Assembly (NCBI RefSeq): GCF_002251085.2
Contig: NZ_NOJZ02000001.1
Coordinates: 372,001-436,000 of the forward strand
Source: Romboutsia maritimum
GTDB taxonomy: Bacteria; Bacillota; Clostridia; Peptostreptococcales; Peptostreptococcaceae
Reading direction: 5' to 3'
Length of the DNA: 64,000 bases
The translations under genes and the position numbers were made by a program. Shown piece after piece: positions 27,736-34,872 of this stretch. The notes beneath the pieces were generated by a model that was given only the letters and a program-made list of their open reading frames with translations, searched no databases and had not been told where the DNA came from. Numbering within the stretch: the first letter of the stretch is position 1; each line of letters starts with the position of its first letter.

Positions 27736-28434
27736 TTATTTCTTGCTTCTGCTTTTATTATATGAAATTAGATTTAAACTTGAAGGAATTAATGATATTG
27801 CATAAAATTCCAAGTTATAATTTAAAAATACATTACTTATTAGATAATCTATATTTGAGTTGCAATCATATATAGGTGATAAAAATATATATCTAGGATC
27901 TGCTATTGCCATAATTTTATTTTTTAAATTTATATATATATCTTCATCACATTTTTTTATATTTGGTGTGCATATTTCACTAACTATGACTAAACTTATA
28001 GAATCTTTCCCTTCCCCTATCGCTTCAAAACATATACTATTACATTCATTTATATGTGCAATACATTTTAATTTTATTTTTACTTTTAAATCTATTTTTA
28101 AATCTTCAGTTATACTTAAAATAAGATTATCACAGTTTTCATCTTTCAAATTTATATATTTTCTAATTAAACAAATTTTATCTTCTAGTTTATCTTCATT
28201 TATATTTACATTATGTCCATTTATCTTAGTTTTTCTTTGAATACTGCATGTACTCAGTTCTAATTTACTTTCTACTATATCTATTTTTGTATCTTTTGGA
28301 ATATCACATGTTGTCAAAGTTTTAAAATTAACTGATATATTTGAATTTACCTTATTTACGGACTTAGTCATATCATATATTCTATCTATTTTTACAGAAC
28401 TCAATCCTATATTGTCTTTACAGAGTTGTTTCAT
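27736..28434 (-). CDS. Uncharacterised protein divergent from the Cys-rich cluster
   Basis: 232 residues, no signal peptide. About a dozen cysteines are spread singly (MKQLCKDN, LTTCDIPK, STCSIQRK, CIAHINECNSICFEA). The middle is rich in alternating Lys/Ile beta-type sequence and the C-terminus ends in SYNKSRSKK. I recognise no family. It is divergently arranged with the five Cys-rich genes and has its own CATANNNTA promoter element, so membership in the same sporulation programme is a reasonable inference. ATG follows AGGAGTG. Confidence 0.6.
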   Translation of the reverse strand: MKQLCKDNIGLSSVKIDRIYDMTKSVNKVNSNISVNFKTLTTCDIPKDTKIDIVESKLELSTCSIQRKTKINGHNVNINEDKLEDKICLIRKYINLKDENCDNLILSITEDLKIDLKVKIKLKCIAHINECNSICFEAIGEGKDSISLVIVSEICTPNIKKCDEDIYINLKNKIMAIADPRYIFLSPIYDCNSNIDYLISNVFLNYNLEFYAISLIPSSLNLISYNKSRSKK

Positions 28435-28464
28435 ATTTATTCACTCCTATTAAAATATATACTT

Positions 28465-28495
28465 TATACTATGATAAATCCCAAGAAAATACATT
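28465..28495 (-). promoter_or_regulatory. Putative SigE/SigK-type promoter of the 27736-28434 gene
   Basis: CATAGTATA (28465-28473, minus strand) fits CATANNNTA. TGTATTT, resembling a SigE -35, lies 13 nt upstream. About 35 nt before the start codon. Confidence 0.45.
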
Positions 28496-28689
28496 AAATT
28501 TTAAAAATATTTTTCGACAGAATTTCGATATAACTAATTTAGTTTATAAATTTAAACTAAAATATGAAACTAATAGATTATTATTTTTACTAGATTTTAT
28601 TAGACTATATAAATACCTGTCTAAAATATCCCTTTAGACATTTATATGCTTATTATTTTTTTAATAAATTACTTTTTCTTTTTTTCATA

Positions 28690-28724
28690 TTTTTGTGTCA
28701 TTTTTTTACAATCGCCATATATTA
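28690..28724 (+). promoter_or_regulatory. Putative sporulation promoter of the Cys-rich cluster
   Basis: CATATATTA (28716-28724) fits CATANNNTA, with GTGTCATT in the -35 region. A TTTTTG hexamer (28690-28695), the reverse complement of the CamA target CAAAAA, abuts the -35. Confidence 0.45.
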
Positions 28725-28776
28725 ATATTGAGATTGGGATTAAATCTCTAAAAAAATTAACTAAGGAGTGTTTAGC

Positions 28777-29592
28777 TTGAATTGTGGTAAATATTATGGA
28801 GAATATATCGGTAATTTAGAATACGTATCTAGTCAACTATTAGGTATAATAAATGGAAATATCTTGCCTGCATTACCTAGCACAGGATTTCCTGTTGATG
28901 TGAAAGATCCTCGAGGAGTATGTGTATCAACATATACACCTAAAGATTCAGTAGTTTTCGATTGTACTATTTGGAACACTATAAAGGAAAAATTAATAAA
29001 TTCTAGTGAAGAAAGTGGTGAAGTTGCTACTACAGGAATATTAGTATATCTTTGTGATACTTTAGACTGTATTTTGAAAAGAACTGTAGGTTTAAATTAT
29101 GGATTTGCAGCTCAACTAGAAAGATTTTTATGTCTTTGTGAATCTTTAGAAACTAGATTAGACTCTATATGCTGTAACGGAAAATGCCCAGAAGTAATTG
29201 GAGATTTATTATGTGTATTAATGCAAATATTAACTAAATTAATATCAGCTGTCTCTAAAGCAGCAGTATTAGTTTATTATGCAACTTGTGATATCAATCC
29301 TACTACTGGTAATACAGTTATCGCTACTTTCTTTGAATGTATGCTTTGTGACTTAATAAATGATTTATGTGAATTAGAAAAATTAATACCTGAATTAAGC
29401 GCTATAGTTATAGCATTCGCTACATGCGATATGCAAAAATGTACACCTTGCTATACTGCACCTTGCGCACCTAAGAAAGTTAGACCTATATGTCCACCTA
29501 ATATGATGCATTACGGAAATAATGGATATGGACAAAATTATGGAGGATGTTGTGGATCTGGTTGCTGTGGTGGTTGTAATAAAGGCAAATAA
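28777..29592 (+). CDS. Cysteine-rich helical protein 1, putative spore coat/exosporium
   Basis: 271 residues starting MNCGKYYGEYIGN from TTG. This start is chosen because AAGGAG lies 8 nt before it, whereas the in-frame GTG overlaps that site. No signal peptide. Residues 70-225 are long amphipathic helices with regularly placed Cys (FLCLCESLE, SICCNGKCPEVIGDLLCVL, FECMLCDLINDLCELE). The tail is CTPCYTAPC, then a Gly/Tyr/Asn segment ending CCGSGCCGGC. A Cys-rich, self-crosslinking coat or exosporium protein is the best inference. It is paralogous to the next gene; a terminator-like hairpin separates them. Confidence 0.7.
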   Translation: MNCGKYYGEYIGNLEYVSSQLLGIINGNILPALPSTGFPVDVKDPRGVCVSTYTPKDSVVFDCTIWNTIKEKLINSSEESGEVATTGILVYLCDTLDCILKRTVGLNYGFAAQLERFLCLCESLETRLDSICCNGKCPEVIGDLLCVLMQILTKLISAVSKAAVLVYYATCDINPTTGNTVIATFFECMLCDLINDLCELEKLIPELSAIVIAFATCDMQKCTPCYTAPCAPKKVRPICPPNMMHYGNNGYGQNYGGCCGSGCCGGCNKGK

Positions 29593-29603
29593 ATTTAATA
29601 AAT

Positions 29604-29640
29604 AAAAGTACAAGTCATATTTTCTATGACTTGTACTTTT
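29604..29640 (+). terminator. Strong hairpin between Cys-rich genes 1 and 2
   Basis: A perfect stem, AAAAGTACAAGTCATA / TATGACTTGTACTTTT. It should end or attenuate transcription after gene 1, making gene 1 the most abundant product. Confidence 0.8.
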
Positions 29641-29668
29641 AAAATATAGTAAGAAGGGGGATATAATT

Positions 29669-30439
29669 TTGAACTTCATTAAGGATTTAGACATTATCTA
29701 TAAAAATTTATCTGAAATCAAATTAAATATTTTTTGTAATAATTTTTATAGTAATATTTGTAACTTAACAGATACAAATATTTTCAAAAACTTAATTTGT
29801 AAGCTATCTGATAAAAATTTTTATAAATCTAATTATAATAAATTAGATGATTGTGATTGTGATTGTGATTATGATTATGATTATGATTATGATTGTGATT
29901 GTGATTGTGATTGTGTAAGTTTAATCGACTTATTAATTTATAATATTTGTGAAATAGAAAACCGTACTTGTTGTGATAAAAATTATAGTTACTTATTACA
30001 AATAAATAGATTATGTTGTATTCTTCAAAATTTCAAAAAATTACTTTGTCAACTAAAATGTTTTCAAAATCAAAATTGCAATTTAATTAGTAAAATAATT
30101 TGTCTACTAATTGAAATATTAGGATTAATTGAGAATATAATATCAAAAATTAAAAATATTGAATGCTTATGTAGCTCAAATTTATGTTGTAGTTGTGAAA
30201 TATCAGAATGCCTACTTTGCTTATTAGTAGAAGATATAGATTTGCTAGAAGATAAAATTTGTACCTTAGCTCATTTAGTTTTAGAAATAGCTTCTTTAAA
30301 TATAATAAATTGTACTACTTGCACTACTAACTTATGTTGTCATAAGAAAAGTAACTATAATTGTTTAAATGATAATACTCATTTAAATTACCCAGATTTC
30401 AAATGCAATAAATCTAATGATATAAAATATTTTAGATAA
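29669..30439 (+). CDS. Cysteine-rich helical protein 2 with Asp-Cys/Asp-Tyr repeat
   Basis: 256 residues from TTG, behind GAAGGGGG. The N-terminal 58 residues are Asn/Lys/Phe rich. Residues 61-82 are eleven dipeptides, (DC)3(DY)4(DC)4. Then come helices with Cys (RLCCILQNF, KIICLLIEILGLIENI, CLLCLLVEDIDLLEDKICTL) that align with protein 1, ending CTTCTTNLCCHKK. No signal peptide or known domain. The alternating acidic/thiol/phenol stretch suggests metal binding or disulfide and dityrosine crosslinking; this is inference. Confidence 0.7.
   Translation: MNFIKDLDIIYKNLSEIKLNIFCNNFYSNICNLTDTNIFKNLICKLSDKNFYKSNYNKLDDCDCDCDYDYDYDYDCDCDCDCVSLIDLLIYNICEIENRTCCDKNYSYLLQINRLCCILQNFKKLLCQLKCFQNQNCNLISKIICLLIEILGLIENIISKIKNIECLCSSNLCCSCEISECLLCLLVEDIDLLEDKICTLAHLVLEIASLNIINCTTCTTNLCCHKKSNYNCLNDNTHLNYPDFKCNKSNDIKYFR
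29849..29914 (+). repeat. Hexanucleotide tandem repeat inside Cys-rich gene 2
   Basis: Eleven uninterrupted 6-bp units: GATTGT x3, GATTAT x4, GATTGT x4. They encode the (Asp-Cys)/(Asp-Tyr) tract. Unit gain or loss keeps frame, so length polymorphism is expected. Confidence 0.9.
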
Positions 30440-30451
30440 GGAGATGTAAAT

Positions 30452-31246
30452 ATGAGTTATAATCAAAATTATGATTGTTCTGGAGGTTGCTCTTGTGGTT
30501 CTTGCTCTCAAGGTTATGAATACCCAACATGCTCTCCTGACTATAGTCCTGTAAATGTAACTAATTCTACTTGCCCTACTGTTGAAGGTAGCACCGGTGG
30601 TCAAGGTGGAGCTGCTTCTGGTAATAATAGTAGTGTAAATGTAAGTGTTTGTGGAACTAGACCGATAAAAGATAGCGATTGTTGTTGTAAAAAAGGAGTA
30701 GAAAAATTACTTAACTATTTATATTTAAGATCTTTAGATACTACTACTCCAACAATAAATTTATGCCTACATTCAAATATAATACCTTCTGATATAGTTT
30801 CTGCAACAAGTTGTACTGGATCACTTATGTCAGTATCTAGCCCTAATATACCTCTTATTAGTATTACTCCAGATTTAATAAAATTAAATAATGATCGAGT
30901 TTCTCTTTGTTCTATTTCTGTCATTCTCTTTTCTTTTGCTAACGGAGCTAGTGATGATATAAATCTAAAAAAAGAATTTTTCTATACTCCACAATGCAAA
31001 TGCTGTTGTGACTGTGGACCTGGAGTAGCTCAAGCTTTATACCTTAATGGTCTAGGACTAGACTATACTATTTTTTTACAAGATACTTTAATGCAAGCAA
31101 CAGATAAAACAATATCTATTGCTTCACTTTCACCAATTAAATTAATTGCTATAGACAAAGATATAGCTATTTTCTCTACAACTATATCTAATGAAATAAC
31201 TTATTTTGGAATTCCTACTTGTAAAATAGCTAAATTTACGGCTTAA
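30452..31246 (+). CDS. Cysteine-rich two-repeat protein 3
   Basis: 264 residues; ATG follows AAGGAG, 12 nt after gene 2. The N-terminal 70 residues are low complexity (Gly/Ser/Asn, with GGCSCGSCSQ). Then two related modules follow: module A opens CCCKKGVEKLLNYLYLRS at residue 77 and closes VSLCSISVILF; module B opens CKCCCDCGPGVAQALYL near 182 and closes IPTCKIAKF. Each module has a Cys cluster, a Gly, a helix, beta-like sequence and a final single Cys. The architecture recalls CotY/CotZ/ExsY-type crust proteins but is not recognisably homologous by eye. Confidence 0.7.
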   Translation: MSYNQNYDCSGGCSCGSCSQGYEYPTCSPDYSPVNVTNSTCPTVEGSTGGQGGAASGNNSSVNVSVCGTRPIKDSDCCCKKGVEKLLNYLYLRSLDTTTPTINLCLHSNIIPSDIVSATSCTGSLMSVSSPNIPLISITPDLIKLNNDRVSLCSISVILFSFANGASDDINLKKEFFYTPQCKCCCDCGPGVAQALYLNGLGLDYTIFLQDTLMQATDKTISIASLSPIKLIAIDKDIAIFSTTISNEITYFGIPTCKIAKFTA

Positions 31247-31283
31247 CAGTTATAAATAAAACATTATAGAAAGGGGCTTTTAT

Positions 31284-31913
31284 ATGTATTCAAACAACTG
31301 CTGCTGTACACCTCCACCAAGACGAGACTATTGCAGCTGCAAAGAAGGAATCACTTGTGCTCTTGATTGGTTTTACCAAGACCTTTTAAGTTCTGGATCT
31401 AGTTCAATAGTACCTGGTTCATTAAAGTATTATCCTAAATTAGATAATATAAAAAATACTATTTATGCTATTGCATTTATATCTCCAGATATAGTACCCA
31501 TATATATAGATAGTACCGATCCAGCTACTTCAAATTTAACTTATCTATCATTATGCAAAATATCTGGTTTTGAATTTCAACTTAGTGATAGTTATAAAAT
31601 AGCTAAAGAAAATGATATTATTAGTAGATTCTCAAAAATATGTTATACTTCTCCAAATAGTTGTTGTAAAACAGGTCTATTAGAGTATTTACTAAAAACA
31701 AATCAATTTTTAACAGATAATACCGCTACTAAACCAGTTGCTATAATTTCTGTTAGTGATAATTTAAATTTCACTATTGATACAATACTTGCTATAAATA
31801 AAGATACTGTATGGGCTAAAAGGACTATAACTGGCCCTCCAATATCTACAACTTATTATGTTGTTTCATTATGTGAGATAATCGGTATCACTTTAAATAA
31901 GACATCAGTTTAA
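31284..31913 (+). CDS. Cysteine-rich two-repeat protein 4
   Basis: 209 residues; ATG follows AAAGGGG. It has the same two modules as protein 3 without the long low-complexity head. After MYSNNCCCTPPPRR, module A opens CSCKEGITCALDWFYQDLL at residue 17 and closes YLSLCKISGFEF. Module B opens CCKTGLLEYLLKTNQFL near 128 and closes YVVSLCEIIGITL. No signal peptide. It likely co-assembles with proteins 3 and 5 through disulfides. Confidence 0.7.
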   Translation: MYSNNCCCTPPPRRDYCSCKEGITCALDWFYQDLLSSGSSSIVPGSLKYYPKLDNIKNTIYAIAFISPDIVPIYIDSTDPATSNLTYLSLCKISGFEFQLSDSYKIAKENDIISRFSKICYTSPNSCCKTGLLEYLLKTNQFLTDNTATKPVAIISVSDNLNFTIDTILAINKDTVWAKRTITGPPISTTYYVVSLCEIIGITLNKTSV

Positions 31914-31926
31914 GGATGTGATCTAA

Positions 31927-32508
31927 TTGAAAAATTATAATTACCAAACTAATTCTAAAGATTGCTGTTGTTCTTGTGGGTTAAAAAAAGCTATTTGTAT
32001 ATTAACATCTTTAAACTCTTTAATTGACACAAATGAAAAAATTACTATCTATTATAGTAATACATCACCTATAACTAATGCTAGTATATTAAATTCTCAT
32101 TATCCTAGTTTAGTTTTAATTAATGGTACTAATAACAGTAATAATACAGTAGAATCTTATATTTGTGTAGATTGCATAAATGCTATAAAAGTATACCCTA
32201 AAAATAATGATTATCAATCTATAATAAATATTTTAAACGGAGAATACAATTCACCTATATGCTTAACTCTACCTTGTATAGAAAATTGCTGCTGTAAATA
32301 TAGTATAGCTGGTTATCTTAAAGATAAATATATTACCATGTCAAATAGGAATTTCAATGTTTCTCTTTGTAATTCTCCCCATGATATATTAAATGTCTCT
32401 GTTATACATTTGGATTATGATGTTGCTTGGTTACTCAATTCTATAGACAAGGTTTTATATTTAGTTCAACTGTGTAACATTTGTTCATTATCAGAGGTTT
32501 CTGTATAA
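31927..32508 (+). CDS. Cysteine-rich two-repeat protein 5
   Basis: 193 residues from TTG at 31927, behind AAGGATG. Module A opens CCCSCGLKKAICILTSLNSL at residue 13 and closes SYICVDCINAIKVY. Module B opens CCCKYSIAGYLKDKYITM near 121 and closes YLVQLCNICSL. The shortest and most diverged of the three module proteins. Last gene before the cluster terminator; the 13-nt gap after gene 4 indicates co-transcription. Confidence 0.7.
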   Translation: MKNYNYQTNSKDCCCSCGLKKAICILTSLNSLIDTNEKITIYYSNTSPITNASILNSHYPSLVLINGTNNSNNTVESYICVDCINAIKVYPKNNDYQSIINILNGEYNSPICLTLPCIENCCCKYSIAGYLKDKYITMSNRNFNVSLCNSPHDILNVSVIHLDYDVAWLLNSIDKVLYLVQLCNICSLSEVSV

Positions 32509-32537
32509 TTAAATTTTTTATAAAATTTAATATATAA

Positions 32538-32590
32538 AGCTAACCGGACAAATATTAGTTTTTCTAACTTTCGGTTAGTTTTTTTATTTT
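32538..32590 (+). terminator. Terminator of the Cys-rich cluster
   Basis: The stem CTAACCG / CGGTTAG with a loop of about 25 nt is followed by T7. Confidence 0.7.
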
Positions 32591-33228
32591 ATTTTAATTC
32601 CCATAATTCTAGTCAAATCTATAGCTTGAACCATACTAAACATAGCTCCCTTTACATCATCTATTCCAATTTCTATTCCGTTTAAATTACAAGTGCTAAA
32701 ATCTATTCCTTTTAATTTTGTCTTATTAAATATAGCTTTAGATAAATCAGTATCTAGAAAAGCTATTTTTTCAATTTTAGTTTCTTGAAATACTGATTCT
32801 TGAAAATTAGATTCTATTATATTAGCACCTTTTATTTTTGCAAATGAGAAATTCGAATATTTTCCTAATACATCTCTAAACAATACATCTTTAATAAGTG
32901 AATCTTCGAACCTAATTCCTATGAGCTTACAATTTTTAAATTCTACTCTATATAAACTTCCATCATTAAAAGACACATTTGATAAATTACAATTTTCAAA
33001 TATTACATCCATTATCCCAATTTTATTTAAATCACATTCTTCAAAAGTTACGTTTTCAAATATACAAGAATCAAAATCCACTCTATCTTGTGAAATATTA
33101 CTTATAGTTATATCTGAAATTAATTTATTTTCTATTTTTTCTTCTCCATATATATATTCTAAAATGTTATTTTCTTCCTCTAATATTTTTTGTATTTTAG
33201 GCTTATTTAATTTTATTAATCCCTCCAT
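32584..33228 (-). CDS. Pentapeptide-repeat protein
   Basis: 214 residues. From about residue 45 the A(D/N)LXX-type five-residue periodicity is clear (VDFDSCIFENVTFEECDL, VIFENCNLSNVSFNDGSL, ATD-like ANIIESNFQESVF, LSKAIFNKTKLKGIDF), forming a right-handed quadrilateral beta helix. The length equals that of Qnr DNA-gyrase-protecting proteins, and McbG/MfpA relatives share the fold, but the repeats alone do not fix the function. The first 40 residues are helical and unrelated. ATG follows AAAGGAG. Confidence 0.8.
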   Translation of the reverse strand: MEGLIKLNKPKIQKILEEENNILEYIYGEEKIENKLISDITISNISQDRVDFDSCIFENVTFEECDLNKIGIMDVIFENCNLSNVSFNDGSLYRVEFKNCKLIGIRFEDSLIKDVLFRDVLGKYSNFSFAKIKGANIIESNFQESVFQETKIEKIAFLDTDLSKAIFNKTKLKGIDFSTCNLNGIEIGIDDVKGAMFSMVQAIDLTRIMGIKIK

Positions 33229-33278
33229 AAATTATCTCCTTTTCTTTATTTTATTATAAATTATGATTTATTCGTATA

Positions 33279-33312
33279 TAAAAAATAGGATGCTATAATC
33301 ATCCTATTTTTT
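33279..33312 (-). terminator. Terminator overlapping the stop codon of the BmpA-type gene
   Basis: The stem AAAAATAGGAT / ATCCTATTTTT contains the TAG stop codon (33304-33306) in its 5' arm on the minus strand and ends in a T-run. Confidence 0.75.
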
Positions 33313-34275
33313 AATCTTTTTATCTACAAATTTTACTACATCATCTGGTATTAATTTAGTTTTTTCATAACCAACTCCACCATTAGATATATCAAATATC
33401 GTAGCTTCTCCTCCTTTAAATTTACCCTCTACTAAATCCTTTATAGTTAATTTCACACCTATTCCAACATTTTTAAGAGCTGACGTAAGTATCGTATCTG
33501 GAGATACATAATTTTGCGGCATATCTACTGCTACTACATATTTTCCAAATTCTTTGCCTGCTTCATAAGTACCAGAGTTAACGCCTCCTCCAGCCGTAAA
33601 TATTATTTCTATTCCATCATTATACATTTGAGTTGCTATAGCTTTACCTTTTGCTGCATCTGTAAAAGAATTAGCAAATTGTGTTGATAATTTATTCTTA
33701 GAATTTACTTCTTTTAATCCCTTTTCAAATCCCACTGCAAAATTAGTCACTGAAGGAATATCCATTCCTCCTATAAATCCAAACTTATTAGCATTACTCA
33801 TTTTAGCTGAAATTAATCCAACTAGATATCCTGATTCTTCTTCACTAAAAAGTATTGGTCTTACATTTTTAGGAATTCCATCTTTATAATTTCCATCAAT
33901 TATAGCAAAATTTTGATTTGGATAATTTTTTGCTGCTTCTTTAATAGCATCTGCTAAATTATATCCAACACCTATTATTAAATCCGAACCTCTATCAACT
34001 GCTGTTTCTATATTAGTTTTATATTCACTTTCTTGATTTGTTTCTATGTAGTTAACTTCTACTTTGTATTCTTTTTCAGCTTTTTTTGCACCTTCCCAAG
34101 CTGATTGATTAAAAGACTGGTCATTTACTCCACCTTTATCTAAAACTAAAGTTATTTTCATCTTTGTATTGTTATTTGAATCTTTTGTTTGACTTTCTTT
34201 AGAAAAGCATCCCACTAATCCAATACTACTTAAAGATAAAATAGCTATTAATAATAACGCTTTTATTTTTTTCAT
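33304..34275 (-). CDS. BmpA/PnrA-type substrate-binding lipoprotein
   Basis: 323 residues. A signal peptide with lipobox SIGLVGC places the lipidated Cys at 23. The BMP domain shows DKGGVNDQSFNQSAWEGA near residue 46, IGVGYNLADAI, FAIIDG, FGFIGGMDIPSV and IIFTAGGGVNSGTYEAGKE. Relatives bind purine nucleosides for an ABC transporter. No permease or ATPase genes are adjacent, so its transporter is elsewhere. No purine riboswitch is apparent upstream. ATG follows AGGAGG. Confidence 0.92.
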   Translation of the reverse strand: MKKIKALLLIAILSLSSIGLVGCFSKESQTKDSNNNTKMKITLVLDKGGVNDQSFNQSAWEGAKKAEKEYKVEVNYIETNQESEYKTNIETAVDRGSDLIIGVGYNLADAIKEAAKNYPNQNFAIIDGNYKDGIPKNVRPILFSEEESGYLVGLISAKMSNANKFGFIGGMDIPSVTNFAVGFEKGLKEVNSKNKLSTQFANSFTDAAKGKAIATQMYNDGIEIIFTAGGGVNSGTYEAGKEFGKYVVAVDMPQNYVSPDTILTSALKNVGIGVKLTIKDLVEGKFKGGEATIFDISNGGVGYEKTKLIPDDVVKFVDKKIKK

Positions 34276-34473
34276 AGTACCTCCTATTTTTTAATTTTCT
34301 TTAACTTTACCATTAATTTTAAATCTTATTTAACCTCAATATATTATATTATATTAAGTATTTAATGTAAAATTAATCTTGTCATTTTTAATATCTTCTT
34401 GTCATTTATTTTAATCAGATTTTAATTTTTTAATCACTAGAAAATTATAAATTAATAAAAAACTACTTGAATG

Positions 34474-34517
34474 TAAAAAAAGTTGTTCAAAATTAAATTT
34501 TGGACAACTTCTTTTTC
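34474..34517 (-). terminator. Terminator of the 66-residue gene, TTCAAAAT hairpin family
   Basis: The stem AGTTGTTCAAAA / TTTTGGACAACT (one G-U) with A- and T-runs. Confidence 0.75.
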
Positions 34518-34530
34518 TAAATACTAATTT

Positions 34531-34731
34531 TTATTCTTCTATATATTCAAGTATAACCTTTTGATTTTCTTTTAGGATAATTTCTTCTTTCTTAGAAACT
34601 ATACCTTTTCTTTTTATTTTAACTTCCGCTACAAAAGGTTCACTACCTTCTATCATTTCTAATAACTCATATGCTTTTTTACGACCAATTTTTGTTGCTA
34701 GATCTTTTAATAATGTTATTTTCTTAAGCAT
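34531..34731 (-). CDS. Small hypothetical protein
   Basis: 66 residues; ATG behind a perfect AGGAGG. A basic helical N-terminal half (MLKKITLLKDLATKIGRKKA) is followed by a beta-like half (FVAEVKIKRKG, KVILEYIEE). No known domain. The ribosome site and own terminator support it as a real gene. Confidence 0.6.
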   Translation of the reverse strand: MLKKITLLKDLATKIGRKKAYELLEMIEGSEPFVAEVKIKRKGIVSKKEEIILKENQKVILEYIEE

Positions 34732-34872
34732 CTCACTTACCTCCTATTAAAATTCACACTACTATGTAATATCTATTATATCAGATAAACTTTTAATTAA
34801 TACTATTTTAGTTCACAATTATTGCTTATCCTATATATAAATTTTTCAACATTCCCAAAAGAAATAAATTTC

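Larger units (their letters stand above)
28435..28776. other. Divergent control region of the putative spore-surface locus
   Basis: No gene. CATAGTATA (28465-28473, minus) serves the left gene and CATATATTA (28716-28724, plus) the right cluster. The space between is AT-rich with no other clear structure. Confidence 0.6.

Noticed and set aside
29395..29694. Minus-strand frame over the end of Cys-rich gene 1
   Set aside because: It crosses the strong hairpin at 29604-29640 and is Thr/Ser low complexity produced by antisense of Cys/Gly codons.
34276..34473. Purine riboswitch before the BmpA-type gene
   Set aside because: No conserved purine aptamer loops are visible. There are only two CTTGTCATTT direct repeats 20 bp apart, which may be chance.
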